Assembly: GCF_004330295.1 (NCBI RefSeq)
Contig: NZ_SJOJ01000009.1
Span: forward strand, 62,001 to 126,000
Source: Rahnella victoriana
GTDB lineage: Bacteria > Pseudomonadota > Gammaproteobacteria > Enterobacterales > Enterobacteriaceae
Length of the DNA stretch: 64,000 bases
Direction: 5' to 3'
Position 1 is the first letter of the stretch; every line of letters starts with the position of its first letter. Shown here piece after piece: positions 37,885 to 47,820 of this stretch. The position numbers were made by a program, and so were the translations under genes. The notes beneath the pieces were generated by a model. The model did no database searches. It saw only the letters and a list, made by a program, of their open reading frames with translations, and was not told where the DNA came from.

Positions 37885-39113
37885 AGCTTTTCGCCCTCGC
37901 TGGACGGATAATTTTCTGATGGCGCCGCGCTTTCCGGCGGTGGCATATCAGACGCCGCGCGTTTCGGCTGCGGGTCATGAACCACGCTGTCTTTAAATGC
38001 CGCCGGACGCACCACGCCGCCGTCGGCCACCATATCCGTCAGCACGGCAGGATCGAGAATAATTTGCTCCGCCGTGCTGACCGAGGCCGCCAGCGGGATC
38101 ACATTTTCCGGCTCGTCCTGCGGCACGATAACCCGTTTCGGACGGCGGGTGACCCGTGGCTCGATGTGCGGATAAGGGCGCTCATTTTCACGCGGCAACA
38201 GCCAGTGTGACGCGGCAGACAGGAAATACCGCCCGCAACGGCGGCCAAGATGATAATCCTGATTCAGGGCAGGCAGACGGCTGCCGAGCGCGTGACTGGC
38301 CAGCGGTTTCGGCGGGAAGATCTCAAAAATGCGCACGTCGTCTGGCGGATTCTCAATAAATTGCTGAATACGGTGATAGCTTTCTTCGTGGTGCTGCATC
38401 ATGCGCACCAGTTGTTGCAGACTGCTTTCGCTCAGCCATTGCTCCATACGTTTCATCCACTGCGGCGTATAGAACATCGCCGACGGCACGGTGCGGATCA
38501 CCACAATGGTATCCGCGCCACGGCGATAGGCTTCCTCGACCGGGATCGCGTCACTGATCCCGCCGTCCTGATAGCTGACGCCATCGAGATCCACGCCGAG
38601 ACGATAAAATCCCGGAATGGCGCTGGAGGCTTTGATCACCGGCAGCCAGTTTTCCCGCGTCGGGGAAAAATAGTTGGCGGCGTAATCGTCACTGCGGCAG
38701 GCACACATCAGGAATTCACGGCCATCGATGAGCAGCTTTTCGGCGGTATCCATCGCCAGCGGCATGTTTTTGGCGGTTTCTTCGACCAGCCAGTCGAGAT
38801 CGATAAGGTGTCCGCCGCGCACAAAGCGCAGAGGATTAAAAAAGTCGGGGCTGGTGGTGTAACGGGTGATCACCCTTCTGGCGTAGCCGGGCTGCCCGCA
38901 GACGAAGGCGGACAGATTTTGCGCGCCCGCTGAGGTCCCCAGATATAAATCAAAGGGATTAAAACGCGCGCGCTGAAATTCATCCAGCACCCCTGCAGTA
39001 AAAATGCCTCTCTGCCCGCCGCCTTCGCATACCAGGGCGATCTTTCCCGGCGTATAGGGTTTGTACGCCAGCGGCGCGATATTGCCCAGCGTGACAGGTA
39101 TTCGGTATCCCAA
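37881..39113 (-). CDS. yjjU: Patatin-like phospholipase YjjU
   Basis: This 410-residue protein has a patatin domain: oxyanion loop GGGQRG (31-36), nucleophile elbow GTSAG (59-63) and the catalytic aspartate in YQDGGISDAIPV. The start is taken as TTG at 39113 because GAGGA lies upstream at good spacing and E. coli YjjU begins at the equivalent GxRIPVTLGNIAPL. The C-terminal about 90 residues, Pro- and charge-rich, are longer than in E. coli and likely disordered. It ends in a 4-base overlap with yjjV. Confidence 0.87.
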   Translation of the reverse strand: MGYRIPVTLGNIAPLAYKPYTPGKIALVCEGGGQRGIFTAGVLDEFQRARFNPFDLYLGTSAGAQNLSAFVCGQPGYARRVITRYTTSPDFFNPLRFVRGGHLIDLDWLVEETAKNMPLAMDTAEKLLIDGREFLMCACRSDDYAANYFSPTRENWLPVIKASSAIPGFYRLGVDLDGVSYQDGGISDAIPVEEAYRRGADTIVVIRTVPSAMFYTPQWMKRMEQWLSESSLQQLVRMMQHHEESYHRIQQFIENPPDDVRIFEIFPPKPLASHALGSRLPALNQDYHLGRRCGRYFLSAASHWLLPRENERPYPHIEPRVTRRPKRVIVPQDEPENVIPLAASVSTAEQIILDPAVLTDMVADGGVVRPAAFKDSVVHDPQPKRAASDMPPPESAAPSENYPSSEGEKL

Positions 39114-39275
39114 CGCACTTTCCTCACAAAGTCGGCATGACAAAAATGGCCTTATTCAGTTGGCCTTCATTTCTGAGCATACCTCGTCTTACCGGCTTGG
39201 GTGAATTTCTTGCCAAAATCGGGCGATAAAATCGTTACGTCCTGTTAACGGGATGCGTGCCACAGGCACAAAAAA

Positions 39276-39302
39276 ATCGCCCCCTTCAGTGAAGGGGGCG
39301 AT
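39276..39302 (-). terminator. ytjA terminator
   Basis: ATCGCCCCCTTCA (39276-39288) pairs with TGAAGGGGGCGAT (39290-39302). On the minus strand it is followed by TTTTTTTG. Confidence 0.88.
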
Positions 39303-39341
39303 GTCATTATTTACTGCAGTCTGGCATCACAGGTTAATGCG

Positions 39342-39504
39342 TCAGAGTCGTTTACGACCGGTAAACAGGCTGACCAGGAACAGGATGATACCCACTACGA
39401 ATACGATTTTTGCAGCCCAGGCAGCTGTACCCGCCAAACCACCGAAACCAAGAGCCGCCGCGATCAACGCGATGATTAGAAAGATAATGCCCCAACGAAA
39501 CATA
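39342..39504 (-). pseudogene. ytjA: ytjA (DUF1328), frameshifted by one base
   Basis: The N-terminus MFRWGIIF and the rest [17 protein letters not shown] through [20 protein letters not shown] lie in two frames. E. coli YtjA is a 53-residue membrane protein that matches nearly every residue. The run of four A at 39480-39483 has one base more than needed; with three A the two parts join into a 53-codon ORF. AAGGAG precedes the ATG, and a strong terminator follows. The rest of the gene shows no decay, so this is either a very recent mutation or a homopolymer sequencing error. As written the product would be a scrambled peptide. Confidence 0.85.
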
Positions 39505-39813
39505 AGCTTCTCCTTTACCCTATTTTCACTTTGCCAGTTTAAAAGGTGGTGCCCCGCTTCGGGCCTGATTCATTCTCAACAGAGGCCTGATGACACTTTA
39601 TTAACCGGCAGTACGCCGGGAACTAAAAAACAGCCTACTTAATAAAGGTAGTCGAAAAATGAAAGTGTTAGAGCTTCCGTCACGATATTTTTCGAACTTC
39701 AGGCAAATGTTGTCTGTCCCAAACAGAGAGCGGGCAACACAAATATTTTTATGCATTATTCAAAAGATGTGGCGCCCTGCCCGTGGGAGGGCGCCGGGTG
39801 GTTCAACGAGCCG
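39505..39813. other. Spacer between ytjA and osmY
   Basis: About 309 bases with the ytjA promoter and the osmY 3' region. It holds a GC-rich hairpin (listed separately) and no convincing gene. Confidence 0.5.
39771..39795 (-). terminator. Possible osmY terminator
   Basis: GGCGCCCT (39771-39778) pairs with AGGGCGCC (39788-39795). On the minus strand ACATCTTTTG follows, so the T-tract is poor. Confidence 0.5.
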
Positions 39814-40404
39814 TTACGGTGCGACTTTCAGGTCGTTTTTAACGCTTTTCACGCCATCAACGGTTTTCGCTACGCTTTCGGCACGATCAGACTGTGCCTG
39901 ATCTTTCACTGCGCCGGAGAGCTGTACCACACCGTCAGTGGTTTCCACTTTCACGTTACGTGAAGGGACGATGTCATCCGCCAGCAGTTTCGCTTTTACA
40001 GACGCGGTGGTCGCGCTGTCACCGGCGTAGCCTTTGACGCTCTGATCTTTGCTGTCTTTGGTGTGCAGTTTGTCACTGACAGATTTCACACCTTCAACTT
40101 TGGTGGCTGCGGCAACAGCCTGTTCGGCCTCAGCCTGCGAACCGACAAAACCGCTCAGCGTAACAATGCCGGCATTGGTCGTGACAGAAATGTCGCTGCT
40201 TTTGATGGCTTTATCGTCCACCAAAGCACTTTTCACTTTTGCTGTGATGGCGCTGTCGCCCATGTAGTTATCAACTTTCTTCATGGAACTATCGATTTTT
40301 GCACCTGCGCTATCCGTTGTGCTGGCTGCTAATGCACTACCGCTCATCAGCGCGGTACCCAGAACAACGGCCATCATGGAATAGGCAAATTTAGAGTTTT
40401 TCAT
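39814..40404 (-). CDS. osmY: Osmotically inducible periplasmic protein OsmY
   Basis: The 196-residue protein has a signal peptide ending at SALA and two BON domains (about 50-115 and 125-195; [25 protein letters not shown] and [25 protein letters not shown]). OsmY is an RpoS-dependent periplasmic chaperone in E. coli (201 residues). It is flanked by ytjA and prfC in E. coli; here a chitinase gene separates it from prfC. Confidence 0.95.
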   Translation of the reverse strand: MKNSKFAYSMMAVVLGTALMSGSALAASTTDSAGAKIDSSMKKVDNYMGDSAITAKVKSALVDDKAIKSSDISVTTNAGIVTLSGFVGSQAEAEQAVAAATKVEGVKSVSDKLHTKDSKDQSVKGYAGDSATTASVKAKLLADDIVPSRNVKVETTDGVVQLSGAVKDQAQSDRAESVAKTVDGVKSVKNDLKVAP

Positions 40405-40762
40405 CGATTTCTTCCTTTCAGTTTATGAGCCTGAATTGCGGCCCTGTACGTCACATTCTTGGTGACGCCTTCTAACAAATTGTATTGCTGCTGTTTTTAC
40501 TTCCGTTGTAGCAGAGTGCGTTGTTTTCTTCTGGCTTTTAATTGCCACACGATATAACTCTCTGCATGGTGACTTCAAAGTAGTGCTTTAAGCCACCATT
40601 TCCGGAACACACATTTAATATAGTCAAGATTGATCAAAAGTGTAGGAAGATCGTCGAATAGGAACCCTAATGCAGACAAGTCCGAAGTTTTCCCCCTAAA
40701 TCTGCACAAAATATCGGCATAGTGATAAGAAATATCTGGAGACTGACAGTCGTCAGATAAAA
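40405..40762. other. osmY upstream region
   Basis: Between osmY and the chitinase terminator. GGAAG precedes the osmY ATG. A 70-codon ORF on the minus strand lies here but has no family features, so I do not call it. No other feature seen. Confidence 0.45.
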
Positions 40763-40789
40763 AAATGGCTCCTGTAAAAGGAGCCATTT
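40763..40789 (-). terminator. Chitinase gene terminator
   Basis: AAATGGCTCC (40763-40772), loop TGTAAAA, GGAGCCATTT (40780-40789), followed on the minus strand by a T-tract. Confidence 0.88.
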
Positions 40790-40839
40790 GACATTATTGC
40801 GTCAGAAATTTGCTTTAAAAATCAGACTTCGGTTTCAGG

Positions 40840-43395
40840 TTACTGCTTATCCCACGCATCCTGCCAGTTAGTCCCGGTCGCTGGCGCATAAGCCCAGGAA
40901 GCCTGACCACACCAGCCAGAGTATGGGAACGGTTTGCACTGATAGATGCCGCCATCGCTGCCCAGGACTTTGGTACCCGCAACATATTTCTCACTGCTTT
41001 GCGGATAAACATAGTCGTAACCAGTGGCCGCCGCTTTGGCTTTCACCAGAATGGTGGTGGTCGCGGTATCCGTTAAACCTGTGTTATCGGTGACGGTTAC
41101 GTCAACAGTGAAGCGTGTATCTGCGGTCACTTGCGGAGCCGTGATCACTTCAGTGTTGGATGCTGCACCCTGAACCGGTGCAACAGGCAGCCCGGCCGGG
41201 TTCGCCCACTGATAATGCAGATCCGCAGCCAGCGTATCCGGATCGGTCACTTTGGCAGTCAGTGTCAGCGATTCGCCCGCATTCACGGTATAAGACGGCT
41301 CGATGGAGATGGACGGTGCAACAGGTTTGGACGCATCAATCACATTCACGCTGGTTTGTGCTGTGGTGCTGCCTTCGCTGTCGCTCACGGTCAGCGAGAA
41401 GGTGTAAACCGCATTGGTCACAGGCTGCGCTACGCTGAAGGTCGCTTTCGCAGAGTTGCTGTTTTGCAGTGTCACTGCCGGGCCGGAAATCTGCTTCCAC
41501 TGATACGTCAGGCTGTCGCCCTCTTTATCGGTGCTGGCAGAGCCGTCCAGAGTGATCACACCGGTGCCGTTAACCTGTTGTGCCATACCCGCATTCGCAA
41601 CCGGCGGAGTATTGGTGGCAACCGGTGCCGCTGAACCGCTGGTGATTGGCGCAAAGATCTGGCTGTAAGCATAGAGCGGCGCCTGTTCAGGGGTCATGCC
41701 GCTGTGTTCAGCGGAGACTTGTCCGGACACACCCGGCTGATCGCGGGCCATAGACCAGGCACCGATCATACCCAGGCCATAATCTTTCGCCTGCTGGTAA
41801 ACCAGACGGGCATCAGAGAGATAGAATACCTCGCCCTGTACGTCGTTATAGCCAATCATCGGGGTCGTCCCCAGCATGGCGTAAACCTGTGCCGCGCTCT
41901 TCTCAGGGTATAAACCTTTCACCTGAGCAAACAGATTGTCGATGGCGGAAGTCGCACATTTACCGTGGATGTTCTGGCCTTCGGTATTGGCGGACTGGCA
42001 CTGAACGTTGCCGTAGTCCATCGCCATCACGTTGACGCCGGTCAGCACCACGCCCTGATCTTTGGCATCCTGCAATACTTCCATGCCTTCATGGGTCAGG
42101 CCGGTTGGCAGAACAGGCAGGGTATACCAGACGCCGATGTGACGGCCTTCCGCTGCCCAGCGATCCTGCACGACTTTGACCGCGGCATTACGGCGCTGGA
42201 TGGATTCTTTATCCGCCAGCCAGTTGCCTTCGATATCAAAATCAAGCACCTGCAGGTTCAGGTTTTCGACGATGTCATAATAATGCTGTGCCAGATCATT
42301 CACGTTATGGCAGGCCGCAGCCAGCGGTGCGTTGTTGGCACCGCCGATGGAGACCATGATGTCGCCGCCCGCTTCACGCAATGCTTTGATTTTGCTGTAC
42401 TGTGCGTAGTTGGTGACGCTGTAAGCGGTGCCCCATGTTGGCACACAGGTGTTAGCATCTTTAGCGACCATAAAGGCCATGGTGAAATGGTTAACGTTCT
42501 GGTTTTTCGCCAGACCCACCAGATCAGGCTGCATGTTTAAGGTGAAATCGACATAAGGCGCATAGAACTGTTTTGGCCATGGATTCTTCGGAGTACCCAC
42601 ACGTTCTTTGGTACCGCTCCAGTCCATATAAACAGCCCACGGTGTCACATCATCAGGTTTCACTTTCTGAACCATTACAGAAGACTGATAATTCTTACCG
42701 TTATATTTCACTAATGAATTAGCTGGATACAATGTATTGAGATCTAATGCCGGAGCATGATCAATTTGATCCTGAGAATAAGATTGCACCGGACCTAATG
42801 GTTTCCACGGGTGACCATTATTGCCTTCAGGATTCTGATTTTCCGCCAGTGAAGGGTCATTATTAATGGTATAGAACAGCGCTTCGTACATAACGCCATT
42901 TTTCTGGACTTTATCACCCTGATTATATGTGGTGCTGCTGCTCCAGACCGGCGGCGGCGCATAAACGACCCACGGGTTATTTTCTGCAGGGGCGAAACTG
43001 TGTGCAGGGGTGGCTTTGGCGGTTTTGTAGGTCATTCCATTCGCCAGAACAATATCACCGGCTAAATAATCACGGCTACTGTCGTAATCGACATAATGGT
43101 TCTGAGTGCCATCACCGGCGATTTCACAAACGGTCGGATTGCCATATTGGCTCATTTCCGTCGCTGAGGCGTCGCGCACTTTACGCCACGGATTGGCACC
43201 CTGATCTTGTTCAGCCGTGCCCGGGCAATTGGTCGCACCGACCCACCAGGCGTTGGAGTAAACACTGCCGTCGAAGATGACTTCATAGGTGTCGCCGCCT
43301 TCCTGTCCGTTCCACGCTTCCAGCGCAAACGCGCTGGCCGAGGCCATCGTCAGACCGGCAACACACAACATCTGTGTGATTTTATTCATTTTCAT
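40840..43395 (-). CDS. Secreted GH18 chitinase (ChiA/YheB type) with carbohydrate-binding and Ig/PKD-like domains
   Basis: The 851-residue protein has a signal peptide (to about residue 24) and chitin-binding modules at the N-terminus ([18 protein letters not shown] and a second near 105-200). The GH18 catalytic domain (about 275-590) has DFDIEG with D385, D387 and catalytic E389. Two Ig/PKD-like domains (about 605-795) and a final CBM5/12 domain (about 800-851, [19 protein letters not shown]) follow. The core closely resembles E. coli ChiA, a chitinase/lysozyme secreted by the type II system, which lacks the C-terminal PKD/CBM part. No type II secretion genes are in the window. It is inserted between osmY and prfC. 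Confidence 0.9.
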   Translation of the reverse strand: MKMNKITQMLCVAGLTMASASAFALEAWNGQEGGDTYEVIFDGSVYSNAWWVGATNCPGTAEQDQGANPWRKVRDASATEMSQYGNPTVCEIAGDGTQNHYVDYDSSRDYLAGDIVLANGMTYKTAKATPAHSFAPAENNPWVVYAPPPVWSSSTTYNQGDKVQKNGVMYEALFYTINNDPSLAENQNPEGNNGHPWKPLGPVQSYSQDQIDHAPALDLNTLYPANSLVKYNGKNYQSSVMVQKVKPDDVTPWAVYMDWSGTKERVGTPKNPWPKQFYAPYVDFTLNMQPDLVGLAKNQNVNHFTMAFMVAKDANTCVPTWGTAYSVTNYAQYSKIKALREAGGDIMVSIGGANNAPLAAACHNVNDLAQHYYDIVENLNLQVLDFDIEGNWLADKESIQRRNAAVKVVQDRWAAEGRHIGVWYTLPVLPTGLTHEGMEVLQDAKDQGVVLTGVNVMAMDYGNVQCQSANTEGQNIHGKCATSAIDNLFAQVKGLYPEKSAAQVYAMLGTTPMIGYNDVQGEVFYLSDARLVYQQAKDYGLGMIGAWSMARDQPGVSGQVSAEHSGMTPEQAPLYAYSQIFAPITSGSAAPVATNTPPVANAGMAQQVNGTGVITLDGSASTDKEGDSLTYQWKQISGPAVTLQNSNSAKATFSVAQPVTNAVYTFSLTVSDSEGSTTAQTSVNVIDASKPVAPSISIEPSYTVNAGESLTLTAKVTDPDTLAADLHYQWANPAGLPVAPVQGAASNTEVITAPQVTADTRFTVDVTVTDNTGLTDTATTTILVKAKAAATGYDYVYPQSSEKYVAGTKVLGSDGGIYQCKPFPYSGWCGQASWAYAPATGTNWQDAWDKQ

Positions 43396-43764
43396 AACTT
43401 ACATTCCTTATATATATATCATTGCCACGGCGGGATATTCATAGAATACATATATGTTTCACGAGAAAACCTATTTGAAACTATGGTGGATTAAGACTAT
43501 TTTTATTAATTCATAAATACAAAGCATGACTTCATTGCGATGTATATTGAATAAATATGAAGTGATTTGTGGCCCGCGTATAATGACATAGGTTTTAAGA
43601 AACAAGCCAACCTAAAAATAACGAACAGCACTAATAAATACAATTAAGTATATTTAATAAACTGAGCGTATTTCCATCAAAAAATATATACAAAGAAGTA
43701 ATGAAACAAAAAGCCTGATACGCTATTTAATATATAATTATTTAATAGCTTATTAAGCAGCAAT
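43396..43764. other. AT-rich chitinase upstream region
   Basis: Strongly AT-rich, including a TATATATATAT run just before the chitinase start at about 43408-43419. It must contain the chitinase promoter. No gene or operator recognised. Confidence 0.5.
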
Positions 43765-43794
43765 AAAAAAGGCGACAGTCATGTCGCCTTTTTT
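43765..43794 (-). terminator. prfC terminator
   Basis: AAAAAAGGCGACA, loop GTCA, TGTCGCCTTTTTT form a strong stem 14 bases past the prfC stop codon. Confidence 0.92.
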
Positions 43795-43808
43795 GAAACG
43801 GGAACCGA

Positions 43809-45398
43809 TTAATGCTCGCGGGTTTTGCGGAATTTCACTTCCGGATAACGCTCTGAAGCCAGATTCAGGTTCACCATAGTTGGCGCGATGTACGCCAGAT
43901 TATCGCCGCCATCCAGCGCGAGGTTGGTTTCGTTTTTGCGTTTGAATTCTTCGAATTTCTTCACGTCGCTGCATTCTACCCAGCGCGCCGTCGAGACATT
44001 CACGGATTCGTAAATCGCTTCCACGTTGTATTCGCTTTTCAGACGTGCCACAACCACTTCAAACTGCAGCACACCGACCGCACCGACGATTAAATCGTTG
44101 TTAGAGATCGGACGGAACACCTGCACCGCGCCCTCTTCAGAAAGCTGTACCAGACCTTTCAGCAACTGTTTCTGTTTCAGCGGGTCACGCAGACGAATAC
44201 GACGGAACAGTTCAGGGGCGAAGTTAGGGATGCCGGTGAACTTCATGTTTTCACCCTGAGTAAAGGTGTCGCCAATCTGGATCGTGCCGTGGTTATGCAG
44301 ACCAATGATGTCGCCCGGGTACGCTTCTTCAACGTGCGAACGGTCACCGGCCATAAAGGTCAGCGCGTCGGAAATGACAACGTCTTTACCGGTACGCACC
44401 TGACGCAGCTTCATGCCTTTTTCATATTTACCGGACACCACGCGCATAAATGCCACGCGGTCACGGTGTTTCGGATCCATATTGGCCTGAATTTTGAACA
44501 CGAAACCGGTGAATTTCTCGTCATCGGCTTTCACTTCGCGCACGTCTGTTTTACGCGGCATCGGCGCAGGCGCCCATTCCACCAGACCATCCAGCATATG
44601 ATCGACACCAAAGTTACCGAGTGCCGTACCGAAGAACACCGGTGTCAGTTCGCCCTGCAGGAAAGCTTCGTGATCGAATTCATGGGATGCGCCCTGTACC
44701 AGTTCCAGCTCATCACGCAGCTGCGCAGCCAGATCGTCACCCACCGCCGCATCCAGTTCAGGATTATCCAGCCCTTTAACGACACGCACTTCCTGAATCG
44801 TGTGACCTTTACCGGTCTGATACAGATACACTTCGTCTTTATAGAGGTGATATACCCCTTTGAACAATTTACCGCAGCCGATCGGCCAGGTAATCGGCGA
44901 ACAGGCGATTTTCAGCTCGCGTTCTACCTCGTCCATCACTTCCATCGGATCGCGGATGTCACGGTCAAGTTTGTTCATGAACGTCAGGATCGGCGTATCG
45001 CGCAGACGGGTGACTTCCATCAGCTTACGGGTACGATCTTCTACACCTTTTGCGGCGTCGATCACCATCAGACAGCAGTCGACGGCGGTCAGGGTACGAT
45101 AGGTATCTTCGGAGAAGTCTTCGTGCCCCGGGGTGTCGAGCAGGTTGACCAGACACTGTTTGTACGGGAACTGCATCACAGACGTGGTGATGGAGATACC
45201 ACGTTGTTTTTCCATTTCCATCCAGTCAGATTTGGCGTGATGGCTGGAGCCACGGCCTTTTACGGTACCGGCGGTCTGAATGGCCTGTCCGAATAACAGG
45301 ACTTTTTCTGTGATCGTGGTTTTACCGGCATCGGGGTGCGAGATGATGGCAAATGTGCGGCGCTTGGCCACTTCAAGGGCGTATTCACTTGGAGACAT
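43809..45398 (-). CDS. prfC: Peptide chain release factor 3
   Basis: This 529-residue translational GTPase recycles RF1/RF2 from the ribosome. The N-terminus [28 protein letters not shown] has the P-loop; [16 protein letters not shown] and NKLD are the G3 and G4 motifs. The start at 45398 gives exactly the E. coli length, so the 15-residue upstream extension is rejected. hipA ends 161 bases upstream on the same strand. Confidence 0.97.
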   Translation of the reverse strand: MSPSEYALEVAKRRTFAIISHPDAGKTTITEKVLLFGQAIQTAGTVKGRGSSHHAKSDWMEMEKQRGISITTSVMQFPYKQCLVNLLDTPGHEDFSEDTYRTLTAVDCCLMVIDAAKGVEDRTRKLMEVTRLRDTPILTFMNKLDRDIRDPMEVMDEVERELKIACSPITWPIGCGKLFKGVYHLYKDEVYLYQTGKGHTIQEVRVVKGLDNPELDAAVGDDLAAQLRDELELVQGASHEFDHEAFLQGELTPVFFGTALGNFGVDHMLDGLVEWAPAPMPRKTDVREVKADDEKFTGFVFKIQANMDPKHRDRVAFMRVVSGKYEKGMKLRQVRTGKDVVISDALTFMAGDRSHVEEAYPGDIIGLHNHGTIQIGDTFTQGENMKFTGIPNFAPELFRRIRLRDPLKQKQLLKGLVQLSEEGAVQVFRPISNNDLIVGAVGVLQFEVVVARLKSEYNVEAIYESVNVSTARWVECSDVKKFEEFKRKNETNLALDGGDNLAYIAPTMVNLNLASERYPEVKFRKTREH

Positions 45399-45559
45399 GT
45401 TTTTCACGTTTCTGCGGTTGGTCCGCCCTGCATCGGTATTCACATCACGTCAGAAGGTGACGTCAGGCAAAGCGGTAATAAAAGTTATAGCCGGCTATTT
45501 TCACTGATTTAGACGGGATGGGCAATCAATGGTTTTTTTGTGCTCTGTTCAGGAAAATC

Positions 45560-46819
45560 TCAAAGCCTGAAGTCGGTGGGCAACGAGGCCCAGTGTTCTC
45601 GCAGAACTATTTTATGTTCTTCAAGCATCGGCAGCTCTGTAAGCAAATCTGGCCAGCGTTCACGTGCAATTTCAATGGCTTCATTAAGATGAACTTCAAC
45701 GGCAGACCACGGTACACCAATTCTTTCAGCCCAGCGCTCGAAGGTCTGCATATTAATCACACCCCATCGTTTTTCTTTTGCCATATTCAAAGCCACACCC
45801 TCTTCCCTCTTAACATAGGGTTTGGTCGAAACAATGTCATAGGCAGGTGAAAGGACAGCGTCCACTCGATTGGGGTAGATCACCGTCCAGTTTTTTAGAT
45901 GGGCATCCCCATTCGCCACTAAAATGTTCGCCAGCATCCGGCGCGCCATCTGCTGAATATCGATGATTCCTCCCGCGCCCACTCTGTAAAGAGCACGACC
46001 AATATCGTCGTAGCTATAGCCCTTATATTTATTCCGCGCATAAACCTGAAAAATCTGTGCAAAATCCTCGGTATGCACACGCCCTTCGTCCGTGCGGTCA
46101 AAGCGACGAATCGCGTAAGCATAAGGCTCATCAGGTAAAGGGATATCAGGTAAATTGACCAGATTTCGAAGCTCAACAAGCTTAATCTCAGGGATGTTGA
46201 CCCCGATTACCTGCGCTAATTTCATCGCACTAAATTCATTCTCAGGCACTGCACCATGTGCCGTTGACGGAGTTTTGATAATCCAACTGTCTCCCCCGAC
46301 ATCCGTACTCACGTTGAAACGGTCATCTTGTCGTAAGGCAGAGAACTTCATCTGGACACCTGCCAGAGAAAATTTGTCTGCGCTATGCGAAACATCAATT
46401 TGAACGGCTTCAAGTTTGTCGCCACGAGAAGTCAGCGCCCAGTCAGGTATTTCGCCCCCCTTAAGTGGCACGGCGGTTATCCCACCTGGCAGGTTGTTAC
46501 CGGCATAGGCCAGTAATGGGAACTCATCGTCATGATGGACTTTTAGCGTCACCGCCATCCATTCCCGCAATGCGCCTTCTGACAACAAATTTGAAAGAAC
46601 GGGGGGAAGCTTGTGAAAACTGATAAGCGGCTTATTGAGATATTCTGCCCCCACTTTTTGCGTCAATGTAAACACGGGACGCTGACTGACGGGCAGTTCG
46701 AGATACTCCGGGGCAAAAGACAGTATATTGCGGCTGCCTGCATAATGCGCTAAAACCCCTACACGCTGCTCATCAAGATACAGTGCCAAGGCCTCGACTG
46801 ACTCCACCCGCTTTTCCAT
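45560..46819 (-). CDS. hipA: HipA-family serine/threonine kinase toxin
   Basis: This 419-residue protein has an N-terminal HipA subdomain and a C-terminal kinase domain. Visible are the autophosphorylation loop SLAGVQMKFS (S151), ATP-site lysine in WIIKTPS (K182), catalytic NGDAHLKN (D305) and metal-binding YDIVS (D328). In E. coli HipA phosphorylates glutamyl-tRNA synthetase and causes persistence; the target here is unknown. GGAG precedes the ATG, 2 bases after the hipB stop, so the pair is co-transcribed. It sits where E. coli has yjjG, and no active-site residue is missing. Confidence 0.88.
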   Translation of the reverse strand: MEKRVESVEALALYLDEQRVGVLAHYAGSRNILSFAPEYLELPVSQRPVFTLTQKVGAEYLNKPLISFHKLPPVLSNLLSEGALREWMAVTLKVHHDDEFPLLAYAGNNLPGGITAVPLKGGEIPDWALTSRGDKLEAVQIDVSHSADKFSLAGVQMKFSALRQDDRFNVSTDVGGDSWIIKTPSTAHGAVPENEFSAMKLAQVIGVNIPEIKLVELRNLVNLPDIPLPDEPYAYAIRRFDRTDEGRVHTEDFAQIFQVYARNKYKGYSYDDIGRALYRVGAGGIIDIQQMARRMLANILVANGDAHLKNWTVIYPNRVDAVLSPAYDIVSTKPYVKREEGVALNMAKEKRWGVINMQTFERWAERIGVPWSAVEVHLNEAIEIARERWPDLLTELPMLEEHKIVLREHWASLPTDFRL

Positions 46820-46821
46820 GT

Positions 46822-47145
46822 TTACTCCTTTAGATCCCGTAAGATGTCATCCCAGTCATTGTTAAGACTCTCTGATTCCCGTTCAGATGGGCGATGACAA
46901 CTGCTGACTGTCGAATCAAGCAGCTCTTTAATCTCTTGTACACGCTGACGCGGCACCAGCATGAGCTCCAGTTCCATGCCTTCCAGGAGCCTGAGTAATG
47001 TTGAAAGACGGGGATCCGCGCCCGCTTCAATCTTCTGATATTGCTGCTGAGTCATCCCCGTTCTCATACGCATATCTTGTTGGCTCAGCCCCAGCTGCAG
47101 GCGTTTTTGTTTTAATAAGGCAGGCAATTCATTGAGAGTTCTCAT
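46822..47145 (-). CDS. hipB: HipB-family antitoxin, XRE-type HTH
   Basis: The 107-residue protein has an XRE/Cro HTH (about 6-60; KQKRLQLGLSQQDMRMRTGMTQQQYQKIEAGADPRLSTLLRLLE), with a C-terminal tail rich in Glu/Ser/Asp (SERESESLNNDWDDILRDL) that may bind HipA. It is immediately upstream of hipA and downstream of a striking palindrome ladder. HipB-type antitoxins repress their own operon. GGAG precedes the ATG. Confidence 0.87.
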   Translation of the reverse strand: MRTLNELPALLKQKRLQLGLSQQDMRMRTGMTQQQYQKIEAGADPRLSTLLRLLEGMELELMLVPRQRVQEIKELLDSTVSSCHRPSERESESLNNDWDDILRDLKE

Positions 47146-47198
47146 TTGCTATCTCCTGACAGACCACTTACAACACACTAGCTATTTTCAGGTTCACC

Positions 47199-47368
47199 CA
47201 ACAACATATTAATTGTAATAATGCTATTTTACATCTAATTTGCTGTAAATAACGCTGATTACAACGCTTTAACTGTAAATAAAAACAATTACACCTTTTT
47301 AATTGTAATCAGGCAGGAATACAACTCATTGGATGTAAAAAATATCAATTACAGTAAATGAGATGTTG
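47199..47368. repeat. Ladder of TTACA/TGTAA half-sites at exact 15-base spacing upstream of hipB
   Basis: Half-sites TGTAA begin at 47214, 47244, 47274, 47304 and 47334; TTACA begins at 47229, 47259, 47289 and 47349, with ATACA at 47319. Degenerate sites complete the ends (CAACA at 47199, TGTTG at 47364). Each TTACA-N10-TGTAA palindrome repeats every 30 bases. The N10 in TTACA-N10-TGTAA keeps a T at its sixth position in all six units and TT at six/seven in five. The ladder ends just before the rimI stop codon. Probable cooperative operator array for HipB. Confidence 0.85.
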
Positions 47369-47376
47369 TTACAGTA

Positions 47377-47820
47377 TCAGCCCAGCGGCAGCGCCATCAT
47401 GATGGCATCTTCGCGGCCTTGTGCGGCGGGATAGTAATTGCGGCGGATGGAGAGTTCGTTAAAGCCGAGGCTTTCATAGAGCGCGATGGCTTTGGCGTTG
47501 GAGGCGCGGACTTCCAGCCATAAGGTGAAAACATCTTTTTGCTCAAGCTGTTGTATCACCTCTTCCAGCAATATGCGGCCTAAGCCCTGACGCTGAAACG
47601 CCGGATCGATAGCAATGTTGAACAGTGTGGCTTCGTCGAGCACGATTTGGGTAATGGCAAAACCGGCCATCACTTCGCCTTGCATGATTTTGAGGTTCAG
47701 ATAGCGCTCGCCCTGATTGCTGGCCAGCGTGTTTTCAGTCCACGGAAAGGCATGGCTGGCCTGTTCAATCACGAAGGCACGGGGAAGATCAGCGGGCGTC
47801 AGGATAGAAATGTTGTTCAT
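47377..47820 (-). CDS. rimI: Ribosomal protein S18 alanine N-acetyltransferase RimI
   Basis: The 147-residue GNAT acetyltransferase modifies the S18 N-terminus. The AcCoA motif is QRQGLGRILLEEVI; the N-terminus has IEQASHAFPWTENTLASNQGERYLN. The ATG at 47820 is used because it matches E. coli; a GTG two codons upstream is possible. The start overlaps the holD end by 32 bases, indicating coupling. In E. coli yjjG and prfC follow; here hipBA lies between rimI and prfC. Confidence 0.94.
   Translation of the reverse strand: MNNISILTPADLPRAFVIEQASHAFPWTENTLASNQGERYLNLKIMQGEVMAGFAITQIVLDEATLFNIAIDPAFQRQGLGRILLEEVIQQLEQKDVFTLWLEVRASNAKAIALYESLGFNELSIRRNYYPAAQGREDAIMMALPLG

Noticed and set aside
40575-40787. 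70-codon ORF between osmY and the chitinase gene
   Set aside because: It begins inside the chitinase terminator hairpin and has no recognisable family features or ribosome binding site.
47199-47368. The 30-base periodicity could suggest a CRISPR array
   Set aside because: Only 5-base half-sites repeat; the rest varies, there is no 23-40 base identical repeat, and no cas gene is near. An operator ladder fits better.
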